Positions 1-12,870 of a stretch of 64,000 bases of DNA are shown one piece after another. The notes beneath the pieces were generated by a model. The model ran no database searches. It was given only the letters and a program-made list of their open reading frames with translations, and was not told the DNA's origin. Every line of letters begins with the position of its first letter. The first letter of the stretch is position 1. Source of the stretch: Streblospio benedicti. Its lineage: Eukaryota; Annelida; Polychaeta; Spionida; Spionidae. The translations under genes and the position numbers were made by a program. The stretch lies in the NCBI GenBank assembly GCA_019095985.1, contig CM032669.1, forward strand, positions 4,478,806 to 4,542,805, read 5' to 3'.

Positions 1-880
1 TTTCCCTCCTAGCTGACTAACAGCCCCCTCTTTCCCCCTCCTAGCTGACTAACAGCCCATCCTTTCTGACCCCCACTTTCACCCATTAAAAAAAAATTTT
101 TCTGTCACATTGAGAAAATTTTTTCCTCTCTTCCTAAATATTTTTTTTCCCTCCTAGGGTACCATGAGCTAATAACATTACATTAATTATCAACTATTAA
201 TCATATATGGTGACTCAAAAGCCCTGGTAGGGCTGGTTACAATATATAATAGAATTATGTTTTTTCCTTTTTGTAAATTGTTATAATACTAAGTCACATT
301 CATAAAATAAATAACTAAATCTATTAATGATTTGTACATTAGTAATTTCCAAATGATGTCTATTATATCTTGCACACTGCTATTTTCTACAGACAAAAAC
401 TTGCATTATATATACCATGTAAAAATATTTTGCTAATGGTTGTGAGACTAACACTGACTGTTGGTGTGCACTATCCACATATGGCACTAACACATCTTAA
501 TAGAAACATGCTAGATTAAAATAAAGTAACAGGGCATCATCATTGTGGAAATAAAAGTATGCTATCTAGTGAAAAGCTAAATAATTGATCAAATTATATC
601 ATATCCTTGAATGTGTTCATCTGTTAGAATACATGATGATGGCATGGGAAATAGAGGAATGAGAGGGGGGCTTCTAGTCCGCTAGGAGGAAAGAGGGGCC
701 TGTTAGTCAGCTAGGAGGGGAAAGAGGGACCTGTTAGTCTGCTAGGAGGGGAAAGAGGGGGCTGTTAGTCCGCTAGGACGGGGAAAGAGAAAGAGGGGCC
801 TGTTAGTCAGCTAGGAGGGGGAAAGAGGGGCCTGTTAGTCAGCTAGGAGGGGGAAAGAGGGGGCTTTTTATCAACTAGAA
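1..880. repeat. Foldback-like structure: inverted arrays of a ~33-bp repeat
   Basis: Units of the type CCTGTTAGTCAGCTAGGAGG + GGAAAGAGGGG repeat about six times at 667-880 on the + strand. The reverse complement of the same unit fills 1-58 and recurs in part near 150. About 500 bp of AT-rich single-copy-looking sequence lies between. Inverted arrays of short tandem units are typical of foldback-type elements, but no target duplication can be seen because the left array is cut by the window edge. Confidence 0.6.
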
Positions 881-1865
881 CAGGGAAATAGGAGCTGTTT
901 GATGTCAATCATATCTGTGCATATTGCTTCTTTGGCTGTTTCTTATGAAAGAATTTCGTACAACTTTTTGTATCCGTTGAACTGACTATACACATGTCCA
1001 CTGATTTTAGTTTCTCCTGAATCAAAATTTTTTTTCAACTAGATGCGTAATCAACGTGTCATCTCCAATTGTGTGACGGATGCTTTCTTTTCAATGTTTG
1101 CTATTAGTACGATCATGTGTAACACACCACAGGGGAATCAGTGTTGAGGTTAGGTGAGTTATTGTTTTAAGATGCTTGCATGAGAACACTATAGTACACT
1201 AAAAATAAAATGAGCCAAAAAAATGTCTCAACGTATTCCTAGTGCCTTAGGATAATCTGCATATCATAAAAAAATTTCTATCAACAATTTAACTATGAGA
1301 AGAGGGAAATTAATGATAATGATGTCATATAAACACGACACATGTTGCGAATGTTGCGCTTGCCCGCGCTTTGTTCCTCACGGTGCAATTTGTGCGTACC
1401 TTTTTAAAAAGTCTGGCTACCCACCTGACATGATGTAATAGTTTTAGTCATCTCATGTGGTAGGTTATCATCATACCTCACACTTTATTTCACTACACTG
1501 GAAGATTTCTTATGTAGCGGGTATTTCTCCTCAGCTGAGAGTGCAGTATTATGGTAAATCTTTATGGTGCATAATGGTCAATTTTTGGCCGTTCTGTCCA
1601 GTTTTTGGTAATATACATTTGGTATATATTTGGGGTTTATTTCTTTCCCATTCTAACATGAGAGCGCCTCATTTATATTTTTGAATGATATTCCCATCAC
1701 GTGTGAATGTAACAAAGGTTATATACACAACCTCAGTGGTCTAAAAATGACATGATAAGCTGTTTTTTGGCCTGTGTGGACTGACACTTTATGTTTACTG
1801 TTTAAAAAAGAACTTAAAAAGAAAAATGGGGACAATGCAAAGTTGCACATTTGTATGTTTTCCAG
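881..1865. other. Intron of the RPUSD1-like gene, no further exon seen
   Basis: Mixed-composition sequence with no open frame showing RluA motifs and no acceptor/donor pair that keeps phase with the 1866 exon. Only small chance ORFs are present. Confidence 0.4.
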
Positions 1866-1983
1866 GCCGTTCCCACCAGCTTCGGGTGCATTGTGGCTGG
1901 CTAGGTCATCTGGTGGTAGGAGACTACACTTACAGCGAGCGCACAGATTCATCTCCGTACCGGATGATGTTGCATGCCCATAG
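1866..1983 (+). CDS. RPUSD1: RPUSD1-like exon (penultimate)
   Basis: Acceptor tttccag precedes 1866 and donor gtgagt starts at 1984. The exon begins with two bases finishing a split codon and ends with AG of a split Arg codon. It carries the RNA-binding HQLRVH and VVGDYTY motifs. A competing frame on the same strand ends in a stop exactly at the donor and lacks family motifs. Confidence 0.82.
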
Positions 1984-2939
1984 GTGAGTGGAGTGGTTAA
2001 ATTGTCTGTTGATTAAGTTGAGACTTCGGCATATTCTCAAGAAAACCCTTCCTTCCGTTTCGGTGATAACAAATACCCATGTGCCCTATTGACGTAAACA
2101 AGAAAACTTCTGGAACAGGTAGCATAGTTCTTAACAATGTACAACAGCGTTTGACGTGCAGTGATACATGTGTCGCATTGTGATCGTTTGGGAATGTATT
2201 TCATCTAGTACACATTACGCTGTAGTAACGTAAGCGATGTTAAATCCCCAGGAAACTTAATTAGCACCCTCTGCTCCAAAAAAATGTCCAGTATGTTATA
2301 CACTTACAAGTATGAAATGAGTTTTAATTCATAACTAACAAAATATAGCAATTTTAAGTACAGAAATATAATGCCAAAAATGCCACTTTCCCGTGCATTT
2401 AGATGGTCGTGCGTCAATGTTGTCACCATGCGGGTGGGTGATCAAGTGACGTGTGACACGGGCGTTTCCTTGAGAATATGGTAGTTTACTGCCTGTAAGA
2501 ATATATGCATGTACATATGGTTGGTTGGTTGGCTGGCAAGATTCTCCTACAGAGCAGTCATTGCATGCATGACATGGTTGTGCAAGTTATTAGATATGCC
2601 ATCGATTGTTGTGCCAGTTGCAAAAAAATACTCTTTTTGTAATTATTCCAAAAATCATTCATTTCATCTTTTGAACATAATATACAGTTACCTAATCTAT
2701 GACACTTCTGTCTTGAATGACACCAGACCATTGTCCTTTGCAGACTAGTGATTCCCATGAAACGAGAGACGATCGATGTCACAGCCCCTGATCCGTTCAC
2801 AACCGCTCAAGATCCACTATGGATCAGCCAGCAAGTGTTCAGCACATACCAGGATTACGTGGATCGATATGGGCTTCGAGATGAAAGAACTGACATTCCT
2901 GAACCAACTCTGTGGGTTGCGGATCGTGGCGCACTTTAG
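1866..2939 (+). CDS. RPUSD1: RPUSD1-like RluA-family pseudouridine synthase, C-terminal two exons (partial)
   Basis: Two exons join in phase (118 nt at 1866-1983, then 2744-2939 with a TAG stop) and give about 103 C-terminal residues. Seen: the first exon reads RSHQLRVHCGWLGHLVVGDY and ends with PYRMMLHAHR; after the splice come LVIP and TAPDPF. This matches the conserved C-terminal motif of RluA-type pseudouridine synthases (R-x-HQLRVH, LGH-x-VVGD, RMMLHA), and the RMMLHA/IP/TPDPF run is as I recall it from animal RPUSD1. The family isomerises uridine to pseudouridine in RNA. The catalytic Asp (HRLD motif) lies in upstream exons that I could not find between 880 and 1865, so they are probably left of the window. 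Acceptors are ttttccag and cctttgcag; the donor is gtgagt. Other RPUSD paralogues are possible but fit less well. Confidence 0.82.
2744..2939 (+). CDS. RPUSD1: RPUSD1-like terminal exon
   Basis: The acceptor cctttgcag ends at 2743. The first base completes the split Arg codon, followed by LVIPMKRETIDVTAPDPF and a tail ending WVADRGAL before TAG. The tail after TAPDPF is short; I recall a longer, Pro-rich tail in the vertebrate protein. The 3' UTR follows; an ATTAAA hexamer lies near 2978, but the cleavage site cannot be fixed. Confidence 0.8.
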
Positions 2940-5900
2940 ATAACAGGGATGCTATTGGTTTCACACCTGTGAGAGATTATTAAACTTTCACAACAGTTCC
3001 AAAAGTATCTCATGTACTTTGATGAACGTTTGTTCATGAGCTCTCCACATGCAGCATTATACCCAAATGTTTTATAAATATCAAATAACAATTTAGTGCA
3101 CATTCGTATATAGTGTAGAAGCGAATTTTTATTTTTTTAACGGATGTATTATATAAGCCAGACCATTATGATGAGGCTAGATATATTTCACTCAATTGTG
3201 AAAATACCAGTAGGTGATGTTGAACATTGGACAGGTGCTTCAAAGAAGATTCATGGTGTTCTTGATGACACCTGTAGAATAGTTTAGAAAAAACAACAAC
3301 TTGTCAATCTTCCATCTGGATGTGTAAGGAAAATATGGATTGTCCAAAAGCAATAACGCTAGATGCACAATGTAATTACATTGTCTGATGTAAAGTGACA
3401 CTTCTTTACAATGTGACGTAAAGGACTTGTAATGTGAATTTTACCGATTTTAATTATATGACTGTGAAGTGTTAAACTTGGGTTCTGAGGAAGTGCGCAA
3501 AGAAGTTTGAATGTGACCTAAAACGTTATTTGTGCAATAGCAATAGTGTAAGTAAAGAATATGGCCTGATTCAGATGTGAATGATAATGATGCATTAATC
3601 ATAAAAGAGGCCTCTGCTGTGTACACCGATAATGAACATTAAGGCAACTCTTGAGATTGGTAGATCTGGAACTTGTAAATGATCGATAGTTTATTTATAA
3701 TGTGAATGGAATTTTGTGGACTGACCTATATACATTTGAGGTTGGATATTAATTTTAAAAAGTATTTCTTTAATATATAAGCCATAATGTCATAACTAAT
3801 GAAACACTTTTTTTAGAAGCTTGTTTCATTTTTTATATGAAACATGTTTACACTATATGATATTAACGTTCAAATGAATGAATATTGATTGTCATTTTTG
3901 TCACATTTATCAATTTGTACTTAATTCAGTGGGGTAAGTGTCGTATTATTGTCATTAAACCTCTTTCAATGAAAGACAATCCAATCTTAGATGAGAATTT
4001 TTTTTTCTCTGTAATATTGCATTTCACAGCTACATTCACTCGGAAAATGTGGTGCATCCCAGTGTGCATAGAAAATACTTGGCTTCATTTCATGATTTGT
4101 TTTCCACATTAAATTCAGAAATGATGTTGAAAAAATGTGTTAGAATTTTTTCTAGTTGTTGGTCCCTAGACATTGTACCTACAAGTTAGTAAATGAAATT
4201 CTGGCTTTAACTGTACTGATAGGCTGCCATAGATCTCTAATAATGATGGATGATTGATGTCTATTCACATCATGGTATTTTGGCATATGGGTCCATATGA
4301 TATGGACGCATATGCCAAAATAACATGATGTGAATTTAAAAGGTCACACTGAGAAGACCGGGCAAGAGCTAACAACATCGTATTGTGTAGAGCGAATGCA
4401 TCGTACTGTTGGAATCATCAGTCTGGTCAAAGTCTTGTATCTATCATCGTCAGTTTTCATAGCTTCATCACTCACACTGCCTTTACAAGTTCATGTTCAT
4501 ATCAACCCATGGACCCAGTCGTCTCTTTTATGTGGAAAAATATACTTGGATTAGACTTAGGTCAAACACAATAGGTAATTTTGGAAAAACTCCCTTATCA
4601 TTCTCTTTATCAGAGCCCAATTTCTTGGCTAGCTTCATCTGGTCCAACGGGGCTTCTCCATATAAAATGAAGGATCATGTAAAGAAATACCTATTGTGGC
4701 AACTGGCAAGCAATTCTTGATGAAAATAACAGCCATAGTCTGGATGCTTCCTGCAAGCTCTTCCTTCTACTCTGATTCAAAGGAAGCAATTATAAGTATG
4801 GCTGGTTCGTTGATATTTAACACCATTTCTTTGAGAGAATATTTATTGTGCAATGTACCATGTAATTGGCTAAATGAGATGATGCTGTCCGTAAACACAG
4901 TATTTCCTTTCTCAAAAAATGAAAGAGGAAGATTGCGCAATGGGATTCTTGCCAAGACATTACATATTAATGACACATACAAACAGAAATCTGTAGATTT
5001 GTACTGTTTAGTAGAATATATGTTTCATGAATATCATTAAAAATAATGAGAGGAGAAGGAAAGAAATTGAAGAATTATTCTTGGCAATGTACTGTAAATA
5101 CAGAAAATAAAATAAGTAAACAACCAAATAATCTTGAAATAATTTATTTTCTAAATATTATACTAACATCTTTTAATAAAAACGTACAATTTCCCATTCA
5201 TATACGTAATACATCATTTAGCTGTGTCATAAAGAATAAGCATAAACATATTTGTTATTAAATACACTTGGATTATGAGATTCATTCTAATGAAAATTTG
5301 ATTATTTCAGTAATAGGTAATGAGTCCATACACCATTGTGGGCTTACAGATTGATTAACACGTTATAATGGCAGCATTTTTTTCCTGCCTATTCATTGTT
5401 TATTACTAGGGGGGAAACAATGGTGGTCATTAGCAATAGTTTCCTCAGAGACCCATGGTTTCAGAACTCAAAATAGTATCCTGTGCGTCAGTTTATTATG
5501 AGATTATAATTTACAATACTACACCTTGTGCAACAATTAAAGATTTATAAACAATATTGTGGACTCTGGATACTACAAGTGCAAAAAAATAATTTAACAA
5601 AAAAGTTTACATTTGAATATGATTAATACAGTATAATGATTTACAAAGACATTTTGCCTGCAATATTCACTATTTCAGCTACCAATAGTTAACATTCACA
5701 CTCTTGCTCATATAAAGGAAATATAATGTTTTCGTGTTAGTAAAATGGTATATCATGTAATCTCTGATACAGATCTTGACATTTTTACTTGCACAAATTT
5801 GTACAGTACTATGCTACACACGTTCTACATTTCTGCACTGAAATCTAATATAATAGAGGGATAATGTTATGTTATAGTGTTGAGATCACCCTATCTCTGC

Positions 5901-8899
5901 ACGAGTGGTCTTTGCTTGCACACGTGAACTCAACACTAAAACATACCATTAGCCTTCTATTCTCACCATTTTTATACTCTCTGTGACCGATCCTGACCTG
6001 ACCAGCAGGGAACAAACACATTTCATTCACATTTCTTTTCCAAATGGGTGGTAATTTTTAAATCCATTTTTCTGCTATTATAAAATGCATCACTTAGAAC
6101 CCTATATATGACATATCAAACATATTGTGGCAAAAAAATTCCAAACATATACATATTTATGTCAACACCAATATCAATATTTCATTTGACATGGTTTAAT
6201 ATGTGCTAAAATCTTCATAGACATTTATTAAATGTCTCCAACTTTAGGCTTTATCTGCACAGATTTCTGCATTTCATTCACTGCCCATGCACATCCATGC
6301 CAATTTAAACTTCACATGGTTACATGGTTTACCATGAAGCTTTGGTCTGATAAGAGGAAAATGGTTCATATCAAGAATTTATAGGAAAATAAAATAATAG
6401 ATAAGAATGCACATAAAACAGAAACAAACTTATGTCATTTGAGTATTTTCATTCTGAATATTTTCTTTGTTATCACAATACAAGAGACTAGACTTCAGTC
6501 AATTCTAAATTCACCGGTTCAAATATTCAAAATAATATCTAATTTTCATAGAATATCTTAACAGTCAACTTTGAAAAACAAAAAAACAAAAAAACAAAAC
6601 AAAAAAACATACACACCACTTAAATATGAACAAAATTTTACTTAAAATTATCAATGACATATTTACATTAAACCATATATTATTCATATTTGAAGTATCA
6701 TTACCTATAATGCATTAAACAGTAAAAAAGGGAACATTATATTTGTTATAATAATCAACTTGTATATATTTAAATGTTCAAGCTGGTTAATGAAATTTCT
6801 AGAGGATCACTATATAATGTACTAGTGAAAATATACCAACAAAAGACAAAACAACAGCAGTCTTACCATCAGCATAAGTATTGCACTAAGTTAAGTGCAA
6901 TTATGTCAGCCTATGGAAGTTTTTTTCTATTATACTTCGTATAACTTGGGATTAGTCCGGAGGCTGATGTCTGTATCAAAACGAAAATGCCCTGGGAGAA
7001 AATATAACCCATACATACTGTATGTAGTAATCCATATGTACCGTACATGGTCATAGATGGATGTGTATTGGGAAGTCCATTATTATAAATAGACATTCCA
7101 GCAAATATTTATATGTATCCATGTTATTTACTAATTTTGATACAGATGCAAGGTTTTTAAGCAATCAGAATCCTGATTAGAGATTTGGAATGCCTACGTA
7201 AATGCTTGTCAGACAACGGGTTACACTACCCTACATCAGCCTCATTCAAAGATCAGAGACCAAAGCCTTAACATACCAGTTATTCCATCCTCTCTAGAGC
7301 TAATCTAAAGTGCTGGTCAGACTGCGCAGTACTTCCAAAGCACATCCAAAACGTCTCGACAATTATGTGGATGTGGTTGCCTGATATTGCCTGTTTAATA
7401 CATGCTATAGTTGATTTAGATGTGGCAGGACGCTAGGATAAATCAGAATGTCATTGGATGTGAAAAAAGTTTTGAACAGCTCAAAACTGTCTTCCACGCA
7501 CAACTGCGGAAGGTACACGTGATAAAGACACGCAACAGACGTGATCCACAAGGGATAAAGCGCGGTCAATACGTGGGTGGACGCAACAAGACGTAGCTAC
7601 AACAACGGGTGCTTTTGTGGCTACATTCAGGCTGTCTACCAAGCACACGGTGCAGCAATTTGACCCTTGCATTAGTGTGATCTTACACCTGGCTGGGAAG
7701 TGTTTATCAGTGTATAGACAGTGTTTCGGCCATCGACGGCTACACCACGTGCAAAATCACGTCCAAGTCTAAAATGACCAAAAATGACCATTTTTTATAA
7801 CTTCTTGGACGTGATGTGGACGTAATATTGTGACCGGCTATTTAAATTGTTTGTGACTGGCCCTTAAGCTAATAATGAATGCATTCTGATATTCACTACA
7901 ATTAATCAATAGTTTTTTGGGTAGTTGAGAAATCAAGGTTTATAGTTTTTTTTTATCTACATATGCTACATTTTTAAATACCATTGCCTGTTCATCATCC
8001 AATGTCTATTTAGTCTTAGAAGTGAACTAGTTGGCAAATAACACAATGATTCAAGATCACAATAACAGCACGAATAAATATATGCCCTTTTATACAGTTG
8101 TTCTCTATACATTTAAAAATAGCATGCCTTTTATGTACAACATCTATGGAAAATAATGTCTTTCTTTGTCATAAATAATGATCTTAAGGTTTGGCTTGAG
8201 GATTATAAAACATTGGATATGTATCAATTTTGTGCGAACCTCAGTAATTTGAAACATCCACTTATCAACATTAGTGTAGCACTAAAACAATATAAAAACA
8301 ACATAGAGTTTGCAATTTAAGAAATTAGATGAAAATGTTATTTTCAAATAACGCTAGATGGTAGATCTGGCACTTAAACTTTGGCAAACAAAATGGCAAA
8401 GAATCTTTTGGAAAACAGAAAACGATTTAAATCTATCAAAAGTGATGATGTTGGTTTCTTCAACCTTGCAATCTAATCTAGTTTATGTGCAGAAATAGAA
8501 AAATTTGAGCAGGTTACTAGAAAATTGTTGTAATCTCAGGCACTCTACAATTAAAATTGGCATAGCTTAGGACATATTCTATTTTTCAGGCTGCTAGGAG
8601 TTATCATGCCCTTGAACATCCATCACCATATATAAATAATAAAATATGACTTATACCATCAATTCTTGGAAACGACTCTACTGCATTTTGCCATGCCAAT
8701 TTTTTTGCTCTTTTTTTTTTTCAAATAGAATCTGTTCAACAAACCATTCCACAAATTTTCACTATGTATGTAAATACATGCGGCCCTTCAGGTCTACAAA
8801 ATACATTGTTCCATACACTTATACGTGAATGCCAAATAATGTGCAAGTCTAAGTATTTGTATCATGACAGCACAAGATTCATACAATTGGTACTAATGT
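2940..8899. other. Intergenic sequence between convergent genes
   Basis: AT-rich sequence holding the 3' UTR of the RPUSD1-like gene and one large palindrome (4263-4335). A somewhat GC-richer patch at about 7330-7860, rich in GGACGTG/CGTCC words, looks like an old repeat. ORFs here (up to 114 codons, at 4696) lack domain-like composition and splice context. Confidence 0.5.
4263..4335. repeat. Palindrome with ~36-bp arms
   Basis: The left arm starts ATTCACATCATGGTATTTTG and continues into GCATATGGGTCCATAT; the right arm is its near-perfect reverse complement ending in ATGATGTGAAT. There is almost no spacer. It could be a tiny MITE or a cruciform-forming hairpin. Confidence 0.85.
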
Positions 8900-9876
8900 G
8901 CTGACAGCAAGTTCATTGAGTAACATTTTCTATCTTAACTAAAAAATGGTAATGAATAAACAAAATGAAAATTATAGGAATGAAACGCTACTTTTTTTTT
9001 GCCCGATCTATTTTGCAATTTTTATTATTAGTCCCAGCACCAGCTTTAAACTGGTACAGAGGCTACTGTTTTACAATTTTCCTTTGTGACAGTGCCTACA
9101 TAGATGAGACAGGGAGGAAGTTTGGTGTTCGCCTTGCAGAACACAAGAAGGACGTCGATGAGCACAGCAGAGGTGTTCAAACCAGAGCTACACGTCTCTC
9201 CTCCGCTGGTGAACTACACACGTCTGCGATAACGGATCATATGGTCCAACACAACCATACCCCAGATTGGGATAGCACAAAGATTGTTGGAAAGGAATCT
9301 AGTGTAAGAGGTAGACAAATCAGAGAATCGATAGCCATACGCAGCACAAAGAACACTGAATCGTGATGAAGGTGTGTATATGCTATCACACAGCTATGGC
9401 AATCTACTGAAGCCGAGGGCATCCGAACACACGACCGCCCACGACCCCCACCCCGCCACTGACCTACTTCCTGTATGATGTCATGTGATGTCTGTAGCTG
9501 TGTTGATATTGTCAGACATTTACTGAACATTGGCCCTGATGAAGCCTTCTTGATCGAATGAATGCTCAAAATGAATATATAGAGTCTAGTATTGTACAAT
9601 AAGGAATCCAATGAATCTGTTCAATATAGCAGTATTTTAATTTGCACTGTATCTCCAAATTAGGAATGTTCAAAATGTCTGACTCTGTCTCTCACAGACA
9701 CTAAAAAAAAAATGCAATTTTCATGCTAATCGTCACTGCTATAATGTAAACAAATCAGAATAATAAAATTCGCAACGTAGCGAAATAGCGTTTCATTCCT
9801 ATAATTTTTATTTTGATATTCATCAGCATTTTTTAGATTATGGTAGAAAATGTTACTCCATGAACTTGCTGTCAGC
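8900..9876. mobile_element. Penelope-like fragment bracketed by ~90-bp inverted repeats
   Basis: Arms 8900-8989 and 9787-9876 are inverted copies (GCTGACAGCAAGTTCATTGA on the left; TGAACTTGCTGTCAGC at the right end). Between them a + strand frame (about 9085-9470) reads YIDETGRKFGVRLAEHKKDV, then THLSS/AITDHMVQHNH-like sequence and IRESIAIR. This is the pattern of the GIY-YIG endonuclease tail of Penelope-like retroelements (Y-x-x-ET-R-x-x-x-R-x-x-EH, then a Glu in IRESI). Known: these elements often carry terminal repeats and an inverted terminal piece. No reverse transcriptase domain is present, so this is a 5'-truncated remnant. Confidence 0.75.
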
Positions 9877-10086
9877 GAAGTGAAGTACAGGTTTAAAAAA
9901 CCTGTAATAAGGGAATGATGAGAAATTGCTAATAAAGAGGTAAATGAGCAAAATATGTGTACAGGTGGGAAATTTAAAAACAGTATGTAAAATATGTAAA
10001 CGTAAGGAATAGAAAGAAGAGAAATACTATATGGGAACTGCTAAATATAGAGTTTAAATGGTAAACTGCATATTGTCTCATATTAA

Positions 10087-10246
10087 ATATATATATATTT
10101 TCTTCTTACCATGGAATGTGTAATAAAAAGTGCTAAATAGTAAAAAGTTTTTATTACTTTTCCTTTCAAAAGGAATAAAAAGTTTTCAATATTTAGCACT
10201 TTTTATTACACATTGCATGGTAAGAAAAAAAAAAATATATATATTT
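10087..10246. repeat. Inverted repeat with ~53-bp arms (hairpin MITE-like)
   Basis: The left arm (10087-10139) contains CTTACCATGGAATGTGTAAT followed by AAAAAGTGCTAAATA; the right arm (10190-10246) is its reverse complement with a few differences. The 50-bp spacer is itself partly self-complementary (AAAAAGTTTTTATTACTTTT / AAAAGGAATAAAAAGTTTT), so the whole 160 bp can fold. Confidence 0.82.
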
Positions 10247-11580
10247 ATATGGACACTGGTTTTACAGCTTCTAAAACCCAATGAAGACAAACATTACCAC
10301 ACTAGTCTAAGACCAAATTATAGGTATTTCAATGTTATAGATGTCATAATACAAATACTAGTGGTTTAACACCACTCTAAAGTTTTAAAATAAATAGAAT
10401 TGTCATAAAATTACAATATGTATGAAGATAATTTTTGACAAAATTCAACATGTCAATTATTGACTAGGATGAAACACTTTGAACTTCAGAATTTAGTTAT
10501 GACCATTCATTCTGAACAATATCGGTTCAAGACTTTCCATTTCCTAGTATGCAAAATAACAATTTTCATAAATACTTACAGTAATTTTCTCTATCATTTA
10601 GATTAATACTCTGAACAGGAACAATATCATTTTCTAACATTCAATAATCAACTTCCAATATTTATGTTGTTTTTTTTTTTATGATAAAACACTAAATATC
10701 TGTAACAATACCATTGCAAATATTTCAATATTTGAACTTGGCACATGTATATAATTATATATGGTTCCCAAACTGAATAAATTTGTTAGGTGCATATTCA
10801 ATACTTATTGAGAAATAATAAGCAGCGTGCCCTAATGCCTGGCATCTCAATACTACAAATATTCTGTATTTTTCTTTTTTTGGCTTACATTTATACATCA
10901 AATAAACTTACATTTTAAAAATAGGATAATAAATATCAGTTGTTACTAATTTCAGAATAATTCTCAAATACAATAACATTAGCAAAATCTTAGAAACTTA
11001 ATTATTTAAACATTTGCAGTAGCAGTATTTACCAATGCTGTGGTCACACATTAGCGATAAACAGTGCAAAATAGCAAGTACAACAGGCATCACAAGAAAG
11101 CATTGATGATTGGATTCCATGTTCTAAACATCGCCTTACCTAATCGTTAGAACTTATTCAACAGTCTATTAGCACTATCATTTTTCCATACAGCTGGTGA
11201 ATGTTATTATTTCTCTTCAGTTTTCTCCACGATCCTGTCATATCCTATGTTGCACATATTGTTAACAAATAAATGCAAGAACAACCAAAACATACATAGC
11301 TATCTAATTTTTATATTAATGCTGCAAATGTTTATAAAGTTTTCGTTAAAAATACAACTGCTTACATCACTCTGTTTTTTCCTCCTTTCTAATTACAATT
11401 GATCTGTTCCTGATGAGCATTACACTTCCTTATTATCTACATCAATAATCACACCTGATGAAATCCAAATAATGCCATCTAAACATGCCATTAAAGCACA
11501 CAATATTGAACACAGTTGTACCAAGAAGCACCTTTTGAACTTTTTACATGTATAATACATACAGAAAACGCACCTCCTGT

Positions 11581-11689
11581 TTGATACAAGAACTTTTATT
11601 GAACGCGTTTGGCAGCTGTATCTCCCGAGTGCGCAGCACGAGGGGGATGCAGGCTGACAAACGCGTTCAATAAAAATTTATAGTATCAA
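11581..11689. repeat. Inverted repeat with CpG-bearing arms
   Basis: Arms of about 31 bp (TTGATACAAGAACTTTTATT + GAACGCGTTTG, and the complement ending TAGTATCAA) enclose a 44-bp GC-rich loop with GCAGC/GCTG at its base. It stands out from the very AT-rich surroundings. It may be a short MITE or a structured RNA element in the distal 3' UTR of the SOCS-box gene. Confidence 0.82.
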
Positions 11690-12870
11690 CAAGGAGATGT
11701 GTTTTATATTCATCCCATATCATTCTAGAATTGTTATTAAACAAGTGTTAGTTATTTTTATGCATTTATTTTTATTATAAGTTTTTAAACAATTTGATAT
11801 TTTCATACACTGTTGAACAACCATGTGCATGTACATCCGTAGGTTAATGAGAGATCCGAGAAACAAATAAATAATCCTATCTTAGAGGCTTGTAAAAATC
11901 CATTTTACTGTCACACTTACATTTGTAAACGGCACATAAATGAAGAAGAAAATAATCTATTCCAACAAACAGCACAGGTATTTTATATGAAATCTGTACG
12001 AGAATGGTATTTCTAAAAGTGTAACACATCTAATATACCTTATTCAATTGTCTACGGCGTAAAATCATGAATGTTAAGTAGCGCAGCAAGTACATGTGCA
12101 AAACGGATTTTTATTCACCAATTGTATATATGCACAGCCTCTCATAACCACAAAAATATATTGATGATATGGGATACAATTTGCGAATAACTTAACATCA
12201 AAATGAAAGCTGTAAGTACAATGAAAAAATTAGTTAAATGTCAAAGAAACATTAATACCGGTATCTCTCAAATGTTAATACATTTCAAATCATGTAAAAA
12301 ATATGATTCCTCATCTAATCAAATGTATTACATTGATGTAACTTAAAACTTCATTTTGCTGTTTAAACTTATTTGTAACTGTGCAGTAGAAAAAAGAACA
12401 AAGCTTGCTCCATGAAGGATACTATTTTTGTTGAAAAGAATGAAACATCCATTCAATGGACTTTTATATTCTTTAAAAAAAAATGTAATACAGCATAGTT
12501 GGTACTCATAATAAATACCAATTGATAAATACCTTAATAATAAAATAAATTACAAAGAGTTGACACAATGTAACCATCACACCCGACGTTCAACTACATT
12601 GAGACCAGGACATGATTAGTGTCTATAATATAGGACCACATAACCCTAATAATCAAATACATTGTACAGTACTCAAAAAACTTGCTGCACTTCAGTGATG
12701 TCCAACTAACCGACTAGATCAACTTGGATTGCTCCATTGAAAACTTGCACAAAACGACATTTCACATGATCTGACTTACTTTACTGTCAATCTATTCATA
12801 GAACTCTGGCTTCATAAGTCTAGCCTTGTGCCCATAGTCAAACTGAGGCTAGAACGAGTGTAGTCTCAAT

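Larger units (their letters stand above)
9877..12870. other. AT-rich intergenic / 3' UTR side of the SOCS-box gene
   Basis: This stretch holds the 3' UTR of the SOCS-box gene on the - strand, plus two hairpin repeats (10087-10246 and 11581-11689). Several TTTATT words could be polyadenylation signals on the - strand, but none can be singled out. No other coding signal was seen. Confidence 0.45.

Noticed and set aside
667-880. Possible CRISPR-like array at the left edge
   Set aside because: Units follow each other without spacers and an inverted copy lies at 1-58; it is a foldback-type repeat.
4696-5040. 114-codon + strand frame
   Set aside because: AT-rich intergenic sequence, no domain-like pattern, no splice sites and a shadow frame on the other strand.
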